DNA of 34,016 nucleotides. Source: Natronolimnohabitans innermongolicus JCM 12255 (GTDB taxonomy: Archaea > Halobacteriota > Halobacteria > Halobacteriales > Natrialbaceae). The position numbers and the translations under genes are program-made. Positions 15,934 through 24,981 of the stretch are shown here, piece after piece. Location of the stretch: the NCBI RefSeq assembly GCF_000337215.1, contig NZ_AOHZ01000090.1, forward strand, positions 1 to 34,016. The letters are read 5' to 3'. The notes below the pieces were generated by a model, which saw nothing but the letters and a program-made list of their open reading frames with translations, had not been told where the DNA came from and did no database searches. How positions within the stretch are numbered: the stretch's first letter is position 1; each line of letters begins with the position of its first letter.

Positions 15934-16581
15934 TCAGGGGCCGTCCTCGAGCGCGCGCTCGACGGCGTTGGCCTCGCCGCGCCGGAGCAGTTCCGAGGCC
16001 GTCGAGACCGCACAGTCGAGTTCCGCTGCGACGGCTTCGATACCGTTCTCGCGCGGAATCTCGTAGAATCCGACCTCCCGTGCGACCCGAAGCGCCTCTC
16101 GCTGGCGCTCCGAGACGGTCGGCGCGGTGACTCGCACGTCGTCGCTGACCCAGCGAACGTCGAGTGCCATTCCGTCCGGCGTGCCCTCGAACAGCGCAGC
16201 CAGCGCGTTCGGGTGACCGACGACGGTCGTCCGCATCGTCCGGTCCGATCGCAGTTCGATCGGCGGCACGATCACGAGCGTCTCTGCGGCGAGTGCGTCC
16301 AGCATCGACGCGCCCCGGGACTCGAGTTCGCGGCGAAGGTACAGGAAGAATCCGTCGTCCGCGGGCGTCGTCTCGTACTCGAGGACGGTTTCGCGGCCCT
16401 CGAGCAGGCTCTCGTACGCGTCCCTCTCGCCGTCTACGAACGACGTGACCGTCTCGACGCCGTCGTGGGCGTGGCCGCCGACGACGATTTCGCGTTCGAT
16501 CGCGGGCGAGTCACAGATACCCGCGTGAAGCGCCGGAATCGTCGCCGAACTGTGGCGGATCTCGAGCCCGATCGATTTCAT
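15934..16581 (-). CDS. HTH_10 (bacterio-opsin activator type) transcriptional regulator
   Basis: This 215-residue protein begins MKSIGLEIRHSSATIPALHA. The N-terminal two thirds is a beta-rich sensing domain seen in many haloarchaeal regulators. The C-terminus is the HTH_10 domain: TVSERQREALRVAREVGFYE, then IPRENGIEAVAAELDCAVST and ASELLRRGEANAVERAL. Proteins of this type activate or repress nearby or distant genes, and the ligand is unknown. ATG 16581 was chosen over an in-frame ATG at 16611 because the family normally starts near this point. Confidence 0.85.
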   Translation of the reverse strand: MKSIGLEIRHSSATIPALHAGICDSPAIEREIVVGGHAHDGVETVTSFVDGERDAYESLLEGRETVLEYETTPADDGFFLYLRRELESRGASMLDALAAETLVIVPPIELRSDRTMRTTVVGHPNALAALFEGTPDGMALDVRWVSDDVRVTAPTVSERQREALRVAREVGFYEIPRENGIEAVAAELDCAVSTASELLRRGEANAVERALEDGP

Positions 16582-16718
16582 GGCTCGAGTATGTGGCTGC
16601 TGGTACTTCAATGACCGATGCCTATCGGGCGCGAGTGTACGCGACTCGCCGCAAACGAGAACGAACGCTGGCGAGACGGAAAACAGCGATCGGCGATCGG
16701 TGCAGACGGCGGCCCAGA

Positions 16719-19607
16719 TTACTCGGTGAACGTGATCCAGCCCTCCGGAGCGTGGGCTTTCACGTTGTTCATTGCTTCACGGGCCTCCGTGCGGCTTTCG
16801 TAGGTCTGGGTGCTCTCCGCCATCGTCGAGCCGTACTCGTCGACCAGCCGCCAGACCCACCCCTCGCGGTCGTCGGCCGTGTGGAGTTCGAAGGAAACGC
16901 TGTCGATCTCGAGGATGCTCGCGTCGGCGATCAGCTCCCGGGCGTCCTCGAGCGCCGCGCGGGCGGCCTCGGTCGACTCGTGCGTTTCCGTTCCCGCGGC
17001 GATCGTGCGGCCGTCTTCGTCGATGAGCCGCCAGCGCCAGCGATCCTCGTCGTCGGCGACGAGTTCGAAGGAGGCGACGTCGAAGTCGACGCGGCCGGCC
17101 ATCGGCGCGAGCTGGCGGACGGTCTCGACGTCGTCGAGGACCGCGGATTTCGCCGCGGCGGCGCCGACGGAACTGGCGACGACCTCGCGGTCGCGATCGA
17201 CGAGGTCCCACGTCCAGCCGTCCGCGCCGTCGAGTCGGATCACGGCGTCCTCGATCGTGAAGACCGGCGCGTCGCCAACGTGATCCTGCAGGGTCCGTGC
17301 GCCCTCCATCGCCCGGTCGCGATCGTCGTACGTGACCGTCGAGTCGGCGATCTCCTCGCGGTCGCGGTCGAGCAGCCGCCAGTGCCAGCCGCCGCTGTCG
17401 TAGAGCTGGACGGCGACGTCGCCGATCGTGTGGTTCCGGGCGCTCGCGGCCGCGTCGCGAACGTCGTCCAGACGCTCGACGAGTTCGTCGCGCGTGGCGT
17501 GTGAGCTGCCCGATTCGGCGACGATTTCGCCCGACGGGAGGACGAATCGCCACTGCCAGTCTTCGGCCGCGTAGGTCTGGAACGCGGCGCGATCCATGGT
17601 TCGAACGTCCGAATCGAGGTGCTCGAGCAGGCGGTTCATCGCCTGTCGGGCGGCGCCGCGGGTCGGGTGCGTCGCGGGGTCCTCGGCGACGAGTTTGCCG
17701 GCCTCGTCGATGAGCCGCCAGCCCCACTCGTCGTCCTCGTCGACGAAGAGTTCGAACGCGGCGGTCTCGATCTCGAGCAACTCGGCGTCGGGCGCCTGCT
17801 CTTTGAGCGTCATCATCGCCTCGGCGGCCTCGCCCCTGGAGGTGTGTTCCTCGCCGCTGTCGGCGAGCACGTTGCCGTCCTCGTCGATCAGGCGCCAGCG
17901 CCACTCGCTGTCGTCGGCCTCGTAGACCTGAAACGCCGCGTGCTCGAACTCGATCAGGTCGGCCTCGCTCGCCTGCTCGCGGACGCGCTCGATCGCCGCG
18001 GTCGCCGACTCGGCGTCGGGGTGGGACTCGGTGCTCGCGGCGACGACGTCGCGGTCGTCGGTGACGAGTCGCCACTGCCAGTCGGGGCCGTCCGCGTCGG
18101 TGTACTCGACGGTCGTGCCGCCGTCCGCCATCGCCTCGTCGACGGTCGTCGGGAGGTCGTCGTCCTCGGGCGTCGGTCCGTCGCCTTCGGTCGGGTAAAT
18201 CTCGTACTCCGCGTCCGCGATTTCGATGACGTTCGCCTGGCGGGCGCGGTCGCCGAACCGATCGGCGCTCGCCTCGACGTCGCGCTGGGTCGTCGCGTCG
18301 GTCGGGCTGGTGGCGACGACGTGTTCCGCCTCGTCGACGAGCCGCCAGCGCCACTGCGAACCGGACCGGTAGTGCTCGTAGGTCGGCTCGCCCGCGACCG
18401 TCACCGAGGCCGACTCGAGTGCGGGAAGCAGCGCTTCGGCGGCCTCCTCGGCGTCGCGCCGGCTGTCGTAGGCGTCGGACGCGGTCGCGACGACCGCGTC
18501 GCCGTCGTCGACGAACCGCCAGCTCCAGCCGTCGGCGCGCTCGAGGAGTTCGACGCCGACGTGTTCGACGTCGAGCAGGCGCGCGCGATCGAACCGTTCG
18601 GCGAACGTCTGGGCGGCCTCCTCGGCCCGCTCCTGGGTTCGGTAGCCGGTCTCGCTCGAGGCCAGCGGCGTCCGCTCGTCGTCGACGAGTTGCCAGTACC
18701 ACCGATCGCGTTCCTCCTCGTAGGTGAACGCGGCGCCCTCGATCTCGATGACGTCGGCGTCGGGTCCGCGGTCTTTGAGGAAACTGACGGAGTTTTCCGC
18801 GCCGTCGCGTTCGTCGAACTCGCCGGCGCTCGCGCCGACGACGCTGCCGTCGTCGCGGGCCAGCGTCCACTGCCAGGTCCCGTCGCGGTCCTCGTAGAGC
18901 CTGAACGCGGAGGTCGTCAGCTCCATTAGCCCAGCCGAACTGATCTGGGACTGGACGCGTTCGATGCTCTCGGTCGCGTCGGGACGGGTCGGCGCACTCG
19001 AGTCGCTGGTCGCGAGCGCCTCGAGGTGGAGGACGTTCCACCGCCAGTCGCCGTCGTCGTCGCGGAAGACGGCGAACTGGGCGCCGTCGGTCGCGTCGCC
19101 GGTGAGAATATCGGGGTCCTCGGTCGCGCCTTCCTCTTCGACGAACATCCCCTTCTGGCCGGTCAGAATCGGCACGAGGGCGGTGACGCCGGCGATGATA
19201 CCGATACCGGATGCGTAGACGGAGATCACCTGCACGCTGTAGTCGGTTCCGAGTTCGCGCCAGTTGTAGGGATACGCCCAGCCGAAAAAGACGACGCCGC
19301 CGAGTGCGATCACCAGTCCGAGCGCGCTCGCGTAGATCCCGATCCGTCGCACCGGGAGCATCAACACGATGCCGAACAGACAGAGTGCGAGCCCCGTCGC
19401 CGCCGTTATCCCGGACGCGCGGATCAGCGTATAGGAGTCCGCGCTCCCCGCGTAGCCGACGACGAACGCGAAGATTCCCGCCGCCCCGAGGACGTAGCCG
19501 ATGATAAACACCCAGTAGCCGTAGACGTCCGTACTCGAGTCGGGTTCGCCGACGTAGTGTTCGTACAGCCGAAACAGGTTCCGGTGAATTTCATTTGCTG
19601 AAGACAT
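16719..19607 (-). CDS. Membrane-anchored protein with 13 DUF1508-like repeats
   Basis: This 962-residue protein begins MSSANEIHRNLFRLYEHYVG. Four hydrophobic helices lie within about residues 29-150. From about residue 185 to the C-terminus run 13 repeats of about 60 residues. Each has a W-x-W core followed by a (L/F)xDxxGxVVAxS strand, a Tyr/His and Ser/Thr-Arg turn and a helix, for example EWRWRLIDEDGNVLADSGEE and GWVWRLVDEYGSTMAESTQT. This is the DUF1508 (YegP-like) pattern, normally found once to three times per protein. The acidic repeats are probably cytoplasmic or surface-exposed binding modules, but topology is unclear. No ligand is known. A TATA-like AGCTTTATTA lies about 37 nt upstream. 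The repeats diverge from each other, so the array is old. Confidence 0.85.
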   Translation of the reverse strand: MSSANEIHRNLFRLYEHYVGEPDSSTDVYGYWVFIIGYVLGAAGIFAFVVGYAGSADSYTLIRASGITAATGLALCLFGIVLMLPVRRIGIYASALGLVIALGGVVFFGWAYPYNWRELGTDYSVQVISVYASGIGIIAGVTALVPILTGQKGMFVEEEGATEDPDILTGDATDGAQFAVFRDDDGDWRWNVLHLEALATSDSSAPTRPDATESIERVQSQISSAGLMELTTSAFRLYEDRDGTWQWTLARDDGSVVGASAGEFDERDGAENSVSFLKDRGPDADVIEIEGAAFTYEEERDRWYWQLVDDERTPLASSETGYRTQERAEEAAQTFAERFDRARLLDVEHVGVELLERADGWSWRFVDDGDAVVATASDAYDSRRDAEEAAEALLPALESASVTVAGEPTYEHYRSGSQWRWRLVDEAEHVVATSPTDATTQRDVEASADRFGDRARQANVIEIADAEYEIYPTEGDGPTPEDDDLPTTVDEAMADGGTTVEYTDADGPDWQWRLVTDDRDVVAASTESHPDAESATAAIERVREQASEADLIEFEHAAFQVYEADDSEWRWRLIDEDGNVLADSGEEHTSRGEAAEAMMTLKEQAPDAELLEIETAAFELFVDEDDEWGWRLIDEAGKLVAEDPATHPTRGAARQAMNRLLEHLDSDVRTMDRAAFQTYAAEDWQWRFVLPSGEIVAESGSSHATRDELVERLDDVRDAAASARNHTIGDVAVQLYDSGGWHWRLLDRDREEIADSTVTYDDRDRAMEGARTLQDHVGDAPVFTIEDAVIRLDGADGWTWDLVDRDREVVASSVGAAAAKSAVLDDVETVRQLAPMAGRVDFDVASFELVADDEDRWRWRLIDEDGRTIAAGTETHESTEAARAALEDARELIADASILEIDSVSFELHTADDREGWVWRLVDEYGSTMAESTQTYESRTEAREAMNNVKAHAPEGWITFTE

Positions 19608-19929
19608 TCGTAAACTTGAGCTGATAACTGAAACCCATCATAATAAAGCTCCGGCCACTAAATTGGCATCTGACATGTATTTTTGTTAATCGATCTCGTT
19701 CGAGTACGGGTAACTCGAGCTGGGTACGGTACCGGCAAGATGGTACCGAACCGCTTCTTACCGGCGAGTTAGGTCTCGTACCCACTCGAGCCAATCGACC
19801 GTCGAGACAGCGTTCTCGATCCAGGCGGTGAAATAAAAACGAGATACTCGGTCGGCAGCGAAGCCGGAAGTTCGAGACGAAAAACCCCTCCAGAATGTGA
19901 TGGAACGAAGCGGTACTTAACCGACGCGC
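19608..19929. other. Intergenic stretch without a gene
   Basis: This 322-base gap separates the start of the DUF1508 gene from the stop of pantoate kinase. It contains the TATA-like box of the former (19641-19650 on the minus strand) and a small inverted pair GGTACCG/CGGTACC near 19727-19747. I see no reading frame with plausible protein composition, no tRNA and no repeat shared with the rest of the window. Confidence 0.5.
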
Positions 19930-20763
19930 TCACCGCAACATGGCGCCGGCGGGGTGGGTCGCACAGACCGACGGCTCGTAGCCCGCATCGGAGAGCCCCG
20001 TCCCGAGCGCGAACACCGTCTCGCCGAGCATGGCCATCGACGCCTGTCCGTCCGCGTCCGTGACGTCGCCGATCGTTCGGGCCACCCGATCGGTCAGCAG
20101 TTCGGCCTCTCGAGCGAACAGCCGCGAAGCGTACATAAAGGAGAGGAGCGTCGGTTCCTCGACCACCCGGGACAGCGCCTGCTTTCCGGCGGCCGTCAAC
20201 TGGTCGGTCTCGCCCGAGAGGACGTCCGCCGTCGACAGTTCACCGAAGGTGACGTATTCGACGCGCGCTCGCGCGGGAATCGCGTCCATCCTGTTCACCT
20301 GCGGGCTCCCGGGCTCGAGGCGGATCGGGACGCCGCCGGAGGCCTGTGCGACCACGTCGCCGAGTCCGGTGCCCGCCTGCACCTCGGCGCCGTGGGCGAT
20401 CGTGACGAGTTCGTTTCGCGAAAGGGCCCGTTCGAAGACGTGATTGGCCGCGAGCGCCGTCCCGAGGGCCATCGCCCCGGAGACGCCGAAGCCCGAGCCG
20501 AGCGGAACGTCCGACGTGGCTTCGACGCGGGCGGTGACCTCCAGGGTCTCGAGGACGGTTTCGACGGGATCGATCGGCAGTTCCTCACCGTCGAGAACGA
20601 TCGTCGATTCGGCCGCTGTGGTCTGTTCGACGGTTACCTCGACGCCGTCGGTGAGGGTCACCCCCGCGCCACGAGAGCCCGCTTTCGTCGGATCGTCGTC
20701 TGGGTGGGCGCTGAAAAAGCCCGTGATGTGCCCCGGTACGAACGCCGTCGCCTCCTCGCGCAT
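19930..20763 (-). CDS. Pantoate kinase (GHMP family)
   Basis: This 277-residue archaeal pantoate kinase phosphorylates pantoate with ATP, supplying 4-phosphopantoate to the phosphopantothenate synthetase encoded at 14244-15023. The N-terminal MREEATAFVPGHITGFFSAH is characteristic, with GSRGAGVTL next. The GHMP phosphate-binding loop is TSDVPLGSGFGVSGAMALG, and GAEVQAGTGLGDVVAQASGG follows. ATG 20763 is supported by a GTTATATC box 26 nt upstream, giving a leaderless transcript. The in-frame extension to 20892 would run through this box. It is divergent from the exported hydrolase at 21045. Confidence 0.92.
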   Translation of the reverse strand: MREEATAFVPGHITGFFSAHPDDDPTKAGSRGAGVTLTDGVEVTVEQTTAAESTIVLDGEELPIDPVETVLETLEVTARVEATSDVPLGSGFGVSGAMALGTALAANHVFERALSRNELVTIAHGAEVQAGTGLGDVVAQASGGVPIRLEPGSPQVNRMDAIPARARVEYVTFGELSTADVLSGETDQLTAAGKQALSRVVEEPTLLSFMYASRLFAREAELLTDRVARTIGDVTDADGQASMAMLGETVFALGTGLSDAGYEPSVCATHPAGAMLR

Positions 20764-20785
20764 TGGGGGCCATTGCGACTCGGTC

Positions 20786-20793
20786 GATATAAC
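20786..20793 (-). promoter_or_regulatory. TATA box of pantoate kinase gene
   Basis: The minus strand reads GTTATATC, centred 26 nt before ATG 20763. The distance predicts initiation at the A of the start codon. Confidence 0.65.
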
Positions 20794-20976
20794 AGTACAC
20801 ATTCGGGACGGGAAGACGAGACCGAGTTCGTCGCCGACCTCGATTCGAGACGTTCTGCGACCGGTTCTTCCACAGAACGGAGACGAGGCCAATTACGATT
20901 GTCTCGGTAAGATTCGATAGTCGTTTCAGAACCATCGTATCGAAAGCCAGCGTAACCGCAACCGTTGTTATTTAAC

Positions 20977-20986
20977 GTATATAAAA
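20977..20986 (+). promoter_or_regulatory. TATA box upstream of first exported hydrolase
   Basis: GTATATAAAA lies about 63 nt before ATG 21045. Initiation about 26 nt downstream gives a leader of about 36 nt, longer than for the leaderless neighbours. GGAG near 21001 would lie at the very 5' end and is too far from the start to act as a normal ribosome-binding site. Confidence 0.55.
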
Positions 20987-21044
20987 CGACTCACATTCGA
21001 GGAGATAACGTCACCGCGGATTGTGTGTATTAAGTTATCGCCTC

Positions 21045-21911
21045 ATGGCAGAGAAAGACACACAACAGACACTGACGGGGGAATCGACGCGACTGAACCG
21101 TCGCTCCGTGCTGAAAGCGACCGGAGCGACGATCGTCGGGGGCTCGGGGCTGGCTGCAGCATCCGGATCGGCAGCGGCGTTCGGTCACGAAATCGAAACG
21201 ATCGAGATCGACGAGGGCGGCTGGTTCAGCGGCTGGAGCGCCGACGGCGACCTTCCGGTCGAAGACGAACTGTTCGTCTTCATCCACGGCTGGTTCGGTG
21301 ATACGACCGTCGAGAGCCAGGCCGACGACGTGCTCAGTTCGATGGAAGACGCCGGCTACGATCCCGACGCCGCCGTCGCTCTCGAGTGGCCCGCGACGAC
21401 GCTCAACTTCTTCGGCGCCGAGAGCGACACCGAAGACGTCGGCGACGTCGCCGCCGGACTGGCCGAGGACTTCTCCGACGCCGGCGGCGGGAACATCCGC
21501 CTCGTCGGCCACTCGCTCGGCGGACGCTGCGTCCTCTGGGCCGCGACGAAACTCAGTTCGGGCTACGAGATCGACACCGTCGCACCGCTCGGCGCGGCGG
21601 CGGACGGATCGGAACTCTGTGGCGACCCGTGGATCGACGGCATCGACAACGCCGGCGAGGTTCGCAACTACCACTCCGAAAACGACTCGACCGTCGGCGC
21701 AGCCTACGGCGGCCTCGGTGATACCGCCCTGGGTAACGAGGGCGCCGACTGCGATCCGGACGGCTACACCGACGTCGACGTGACCGGCAGCGTGGGCAGT
21801 CACATGGCCTTCCTCGGAGATCCGGACGTCGGTGCGGACCTCGCTGCTGCCGTCGACGGCGACGCCGACGACGGTGACGATGACGACAGCGGCTGGTGGG
21901 GCTGGCTCTAG
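21045..21911 (+). CDS. Tat-exported alpha/beta hydrolase, copy 1
   Basis: This 288-residue protein has a twin-arginine signal (LNRRSVLKATGATIVGGSG, then an Ala-rich stretch to about residue 46) and no lipobox cysteine, so it should be exported folded and released or held by its tail. The alpha/beta hydrolase core shows the oxyanion strand FVFIHGWFGDTT, the nucleophile elbow VGHSLGG with Ser157, and a candidate catalytic histidine in VGSHMAFLGDPD. Two cysteines in the mature part could form a disulfide. It ends in an acidic run followed by a Trp-rich tip, DDDDSGWWGWL. Esterase or lipase activity is inferred. The next gene is a paralogue in tandem. Confidence 0.85.
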   Translation: MAEKDTQQTLTGESTRLNRRSVLKATGATIVGGSGLAAASGSAAAFGHEIETIEIDEGGWFSGWSADGDLPVEDELFVFIHGWFGDTTVESQADDVLSSMEDAGYDPDAAVALEWPATTLNFFGAESDTEDVGDVAAGLAEDFSDAGGGNIRLVGHSLGGRCVLWAATKLSSGYEIDTVAPLGAAADGSELCGDPWIDGIDNAGEVRNYHSENDSTVGAAYGGLGDTALGNEGADCDPDGYTDVDVTGSVGSHMAFLGDPDVGADLAAAVDGDADDGDDDDSGWWGWL

Positions 21912-22271
21912 CTGCGCGGCACAGCTGTCGACTACTGATTGACCGACTGCGGACCGCTATCCGCCGTCGCAATTTAATTCCGTTCTCGCTACCCACCGTG
22001 GTCGACACTCGAGCCCGATGCGCGAGTGGTCTCGAGGCATCCCGTCGACTGATACCGACCAGCCACCAGCGCATACCGTCCAGAACGATCCCATACGATC
22101 GTTCAAGATCGACATTTTGGCTGCTATCGCGGGTAAAACACCTCCAACATACACTATCAGTGTTAGACACACTGGCGATATAGAATAACAATATTAATTG
22201 CCCCCACCTAAAGATATTCAGATCAGAGCAAGTAAAATTAACACTGAAAGAGCGGATTCGATTGCTGTAGC
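21912..22271. other. Intergenic stretch between the hydrolase paralogues
   Basis: This 360-base gap contains no plausible gene. Its last 140 bases are markedly A/T rich, including ATATAGAATAACAATATTAA (22177-22196) and GTAAAATTAAC (22232-22242). The latter lies about 35 nt before ATG 22272 and is the best promoter candidate for copy 2, so the two paralogues probably have separate promoters. Confidence 0.5.
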
Positions 22272-23165
22272 ATGTCAGAGAAAGACATCCCCGGTGAACG
22301 GTCTCCGACTGGCGAATCGCTCACGGCGAACCGACGGACGATGCTCAAAGGAACTGGCGCGGCAATCGTCGGTGCGACGGGTCTGGCCGCGACCTCGAGT
22401 TCCGCAGCGGCCGTCTCGAGTTGGGACATCGACGTACTCGAAGTCGGTGACAGCGTCTTCGGCGTCGGCTCGACGCCGTCGATTCCCGTCGGCGACGAGG
22501 TTTTCATCTTCGTCCACGGTTGGTTCGGCGACACGACCGTCTCGAGTCAGGCGTCGGACGTCGCCGATTCGATGACCGACGCCGGTTACGAGGCCGACGA
22601 GTACGTCGGCATCGAGTGGGACGCGACGACAATCAACTTCCCGGCCGCCGAGAGCGAGACCGAAGACGTCGGCGAGGAACTCGCCGAGATGCTCGAGGAG
22701 TTCTACGACGACGGCGGCGGTGACGTCCGCCTCGTCGGTCACTCCCTCGGCGGCCGCGTCGTCCTCGAGACGATCAACCACATCGACGACGGCTATTCCG
22801 TCGAAACCGTCGCCCCGCTCGGCGCCGCCGCCGACGGCGAAATGGTCTGCGAGGACGGCGGCGGATTGCTCGACGATAACTGGTACGACGGTATCGCAGC
22901 CAACGCCGACGAGGTCCGGAACTACCACTCCGAGAACGACTCGACCGTCGGCGCAGCCTACGGCGGTATCGGCGGCGCCGCGCTGGGAACCGACGGCTCC
23001 GGTTGCCCGAGCGACACCGCGGCGAACTACACGGACGTCGACGTGACCAGCAGCGTCAGCACCCATCTGGGCTTCCTGGGCGACGCCGACGTCGGTGCAG
23101 ATCTCGCCGCCGCGGCCGCTGGCGACACCGACGACGACGATGACAACGGCTGGGGCTGGTTCTGA
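22272..23165 (+). CDS. Tat-exported alpha/beta hydrolase, copy 2
   Basis: This 297-residue paralogue of the preceding gene shares its whole plan: Tat signal ANRRTMLKGTGAAIVGATG, oxyanion strand FIFVHGWFGDTT, elbow VGHSLGG with Ser158, the segment VRNYHSENDSTVGAAYGG (nearly identical in both), histidine in VSTHLGFLGDAD, two cysteines, and an acidic tail ending DDDDDNGWGWF. Differences cluster in the signal peptide, residues 45-65 and a small insertion before NWYDGIAANA. The pair arose by tandem duplication and has diverged, so substrate preference may differ. It is followed by about 210 bases with hairpins before the convergent aspS. Confidence 0.85.
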   Translation: MSEKDIPGERSPTGESLTANRRTMLKGTGAAIVGATGLAATSSSAAAVSSWDIDVLEVGDSVFGVGSTPSIPVGDEVFIFVHGWFGDTTVSSQASDVADSMTDAGYEADEYVGIEWDATTINFPAAESETEDVGEELAEMLEEFYDDGGGDVRLVGHSLGGRVVLETINHIDDGYSVETVAPLGAAADGEMVCEDGGGLLDDNWYDGIAANADEVRNYHSENDSTVGAAYGGIGGAALGTDGSGCPSDTAANYTDVDVTSSVSTHLGFLGDADVGADLAAAAAGDTDDDDDNGWGWF

Positions 23166-23325
23166 CTGCGAGAGTCGGAAGCGCCGCGAGAGGCGAAAGG
23201 ACCGCCACTAACAAACGGAACAAGTTGGCTCGAGCGACGGTGCTCTCGAGACGACGCCGTTCGTCTCGTTTGCTCGTAGAGACTCCACCCTACGGGCTCG
23301 AGCGTTAGCGATCTCGCGGGAACAA

Positions 23326-23385
23326 CGCGGGATCGTAGATCCCGCGAGCTCCCGCTCGACAGTTACGCCGTCGCCTTACGGCGAC
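23326..23385. terminator. Hairpins between convergent hydrolase and aspS genes
   Basis: There are two stems: CGCGGGATC-GTA-GATCCCGCG at 23326-23346, and GTCGCC-TTAC-GGCGAC at 23370-23385, which overlaps the aspS stop codon (23376-23378). They lie at the 3' ends of both converging genes. The triloop form matches those near tRNA-Leu and purF. A role in termination or 3'-end stability is plausible but unproven. Confidence 0.4.
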
Positions 23386-24680
23386 AGGCGTTGTCTATCT
23401 CGCGGGAACAGCACAGCCTCTCGGATGTTGTCCAGTCCGAGGATCGTCATGATCAGCCGTTCGCCGCCGAGTCCGAAGCCGGCGTGGGGCGGCATGCCGT
23501 ACTTGAACATCTTCGTGTAGTACTCGAACTGGTCGGGATCGAGTCCCTGCTGTTCGAATCCCTCGATGAGGGCCTGGTGTCGGTGCTCGCGCTGCCCACC
23601 CGAGACGAGCTCCATGCGCGGGTGCATCAGGTCGAAGCCGGTCGAGAGCTGCTCGTCGTCGTCGTGGTCCTTGATGTAGAACGGCTTGATCTCGCTCGGC
23701 CAGTCGGTGATGAAGTAGTGGCTGCCGACGTCCTCACCCAGGGCCTTCTCACCCTCGGTCGGGAGGTCGTCGCCCCAGACGAGCTGTTCGTCGAGTTCGC
23801 CCGTCGCGTTGATGCGCTCGATGGCCTCCTCGTAGCTGAGACGCGGGAACTCGCCCTCGGGTACCTCGAACTCCTCGGCGAGGCCGAGCGCCTCGAGTTC
23901 GTCGCTACAGTTCTCGTTGACGGCCTCGTAGGCGGCGCGGACGACGCCTTCGGCGACGTCCATGGCGTCGTCGGCGTTACAGAACGCGCCCTCGAAGTCG
24001 ATCGAGGTCGCCTCGTTCAGGTGCCGGGGCGTATTGTGCTCCTCGGCGCGGAAGATGGGACCGATCTCGAAGACGCGCTCGACGTTCGAGCCCGCGATCA
24101 GCTGCTTGAACAGCTGCGGCGACTGGTTCATGAACGCTTCCTCGCCGAAGTAGGTGATCGGGAAGAGCTCGGTGCCGCCTTCGGTGCCGGTGGCGACGAT
24201 CTTCGGCGTGTTGATCTCGGTACAGCGGAACTCGCGGAACTGATCTCGGACCGCCCGGAGGATTTCGGCGCGGATCTCGAAGATCGCCTGCACCTCGTCC
24301 TTGCGGAGGTCGAGCGTCCGGTTGTCCAGTCGCGTCGAGAGGTCGGCGTCGACCTTCCCCGACGGATCCAGGGGCAGTTCGGGCTCGGCCTCGGAGATGA
24401 CCTCGACCGTCTCGGGTGTGACCTCGACGCCGGTCGGCGCGCGGGGCTCTTCCTCGACGCTGCCCGTCACGCTGACGACGCTCTCTCGAGAGACGCCGAG
24501 ACCGGTCTCGACGAGGTCCTCGTCCATGTCGTCTTTCTCGAACTTGACCTGAATCTTCCCGGTGGCGTCCCGGAGAATCAGGAAGGCGATCCCGCCGAGG
24601 TCGCGGATCTCGTGGACCCAGCCGGCGACCGTCGCGTCGTCGCCCGGCTCGGCCGCAGCAGTATAGGTTCTGTCCTGCAT
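23376..24680 (-). CDS. aspS: Aspartyl-tRNA synthetase, probably non-discriminating
   Basis: This 434-residue archaeal-type class IIb synthetase has an N-terminal OB fold for the anticodon (residues 1-100) and a catalytic domain with motif 1 region [20 protein letters not shown], motif 2 [19 protein letters not shown], and motif 3 [11 protein letters not shown]. In the OB fold, [12 protein letters not shown] has His23 where discriminating archaeal enzymes have Trp (GWVWE in Thermococcus). His there is associated with charging both tRNA-Asp and tRNA-Asn. This agrees with the known amidation route to Asn-tRNA in haloarchaea. ATG 24680 has a CTTAAG box 28 nt upstream. Confidence 0.95.
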   Translation of the reverse strand: MQDRTYTAAAEPGDDATVAGWVHEIRDLGGIAFLILRDATGKIQVKFEKDDMDEDLVETGLGVSRESVVSVTGSVEEEPRAPTGVEVTPETVEVISEAEPELPLDPSGKVDADLSTRLDNRTLDLRKDEVQAIFEIRAEILRAVRDQFREFRCTEINTPKIVATGTEGGTELFPITYFGEEAFMNQSPQLFKQLIAGSNVERVFEIGPIFRAEEHNTPRHLNEATSIDFEGAFCNADDAMDVAEGVVRAAYEAVNENCSDELEALGLAEEFEVPEGEFPRLSYEEAIERINATGELDEQLVWGDDLPTEGEKALGEDVGSHYFITDWPSEIKPFYIKDHDDDEQLSTGFDLMHPRMELVSGGQREHRHQALIEGFEQQGLDPDQFEYYTKMFKYGMPPHAGFGLGGERLIMTILGLDNIREAVLFPRDRQRLSP

Positions 24681-24981
24681 ACCACCCGATTCCGGTCGCC
24701 GGAACTTAAGCGCAATCGTTCGAAGCGGGACAGTCGGGACACCCGGTACAGCGGTACCGAGTCACTCGCTTCCTGAGACGGATTGCCGTCCCGATGTCCC
24801 GGCACAACCGCCGCCCGGGTCGCGGGTGCGCCGGAACTGACGGACAGTAACCCGTCTGAGACGATCGACGGGTCTCGATGACGAGTGTGGTCGCCTCGAG
24901 CACTATGGTTCGATTATCCGCCGACCGCGTCGATCAGGTTTCCTGCGATTATCATTTGTATCTGTGACCCGAGTCACCGAT
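24681..24981. other. Divergent promoter region between aspS and the sirtuin gene
   Basis: This 301-base gap has the aspS TATA-like GCTTAAGT (24704-24711, minus strand) at one end and the sirtuin box GATTATCATT (24947-24956, plus strand, about 31 nt before its ATG) at the other. Between them is only the palindromic GGTACAGCGGTACC near 24743-24757. I see no small gene or RNA. Confidence 0.45.

Noticed and set aside
16777-19041. 754-codon minus frame inside the DUF1508 gene
   Set aside because: Its product is almost wholly Arg-rich, a frame shadow of the acidic repeat protein.
23391-24776. 461-codon plus-strand frame opposite aspS
   Set aside because: It is exactly antisense to a highly conserved synthetase. 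Such antisense frames are common in GC-rich haloarchaeal DNA.
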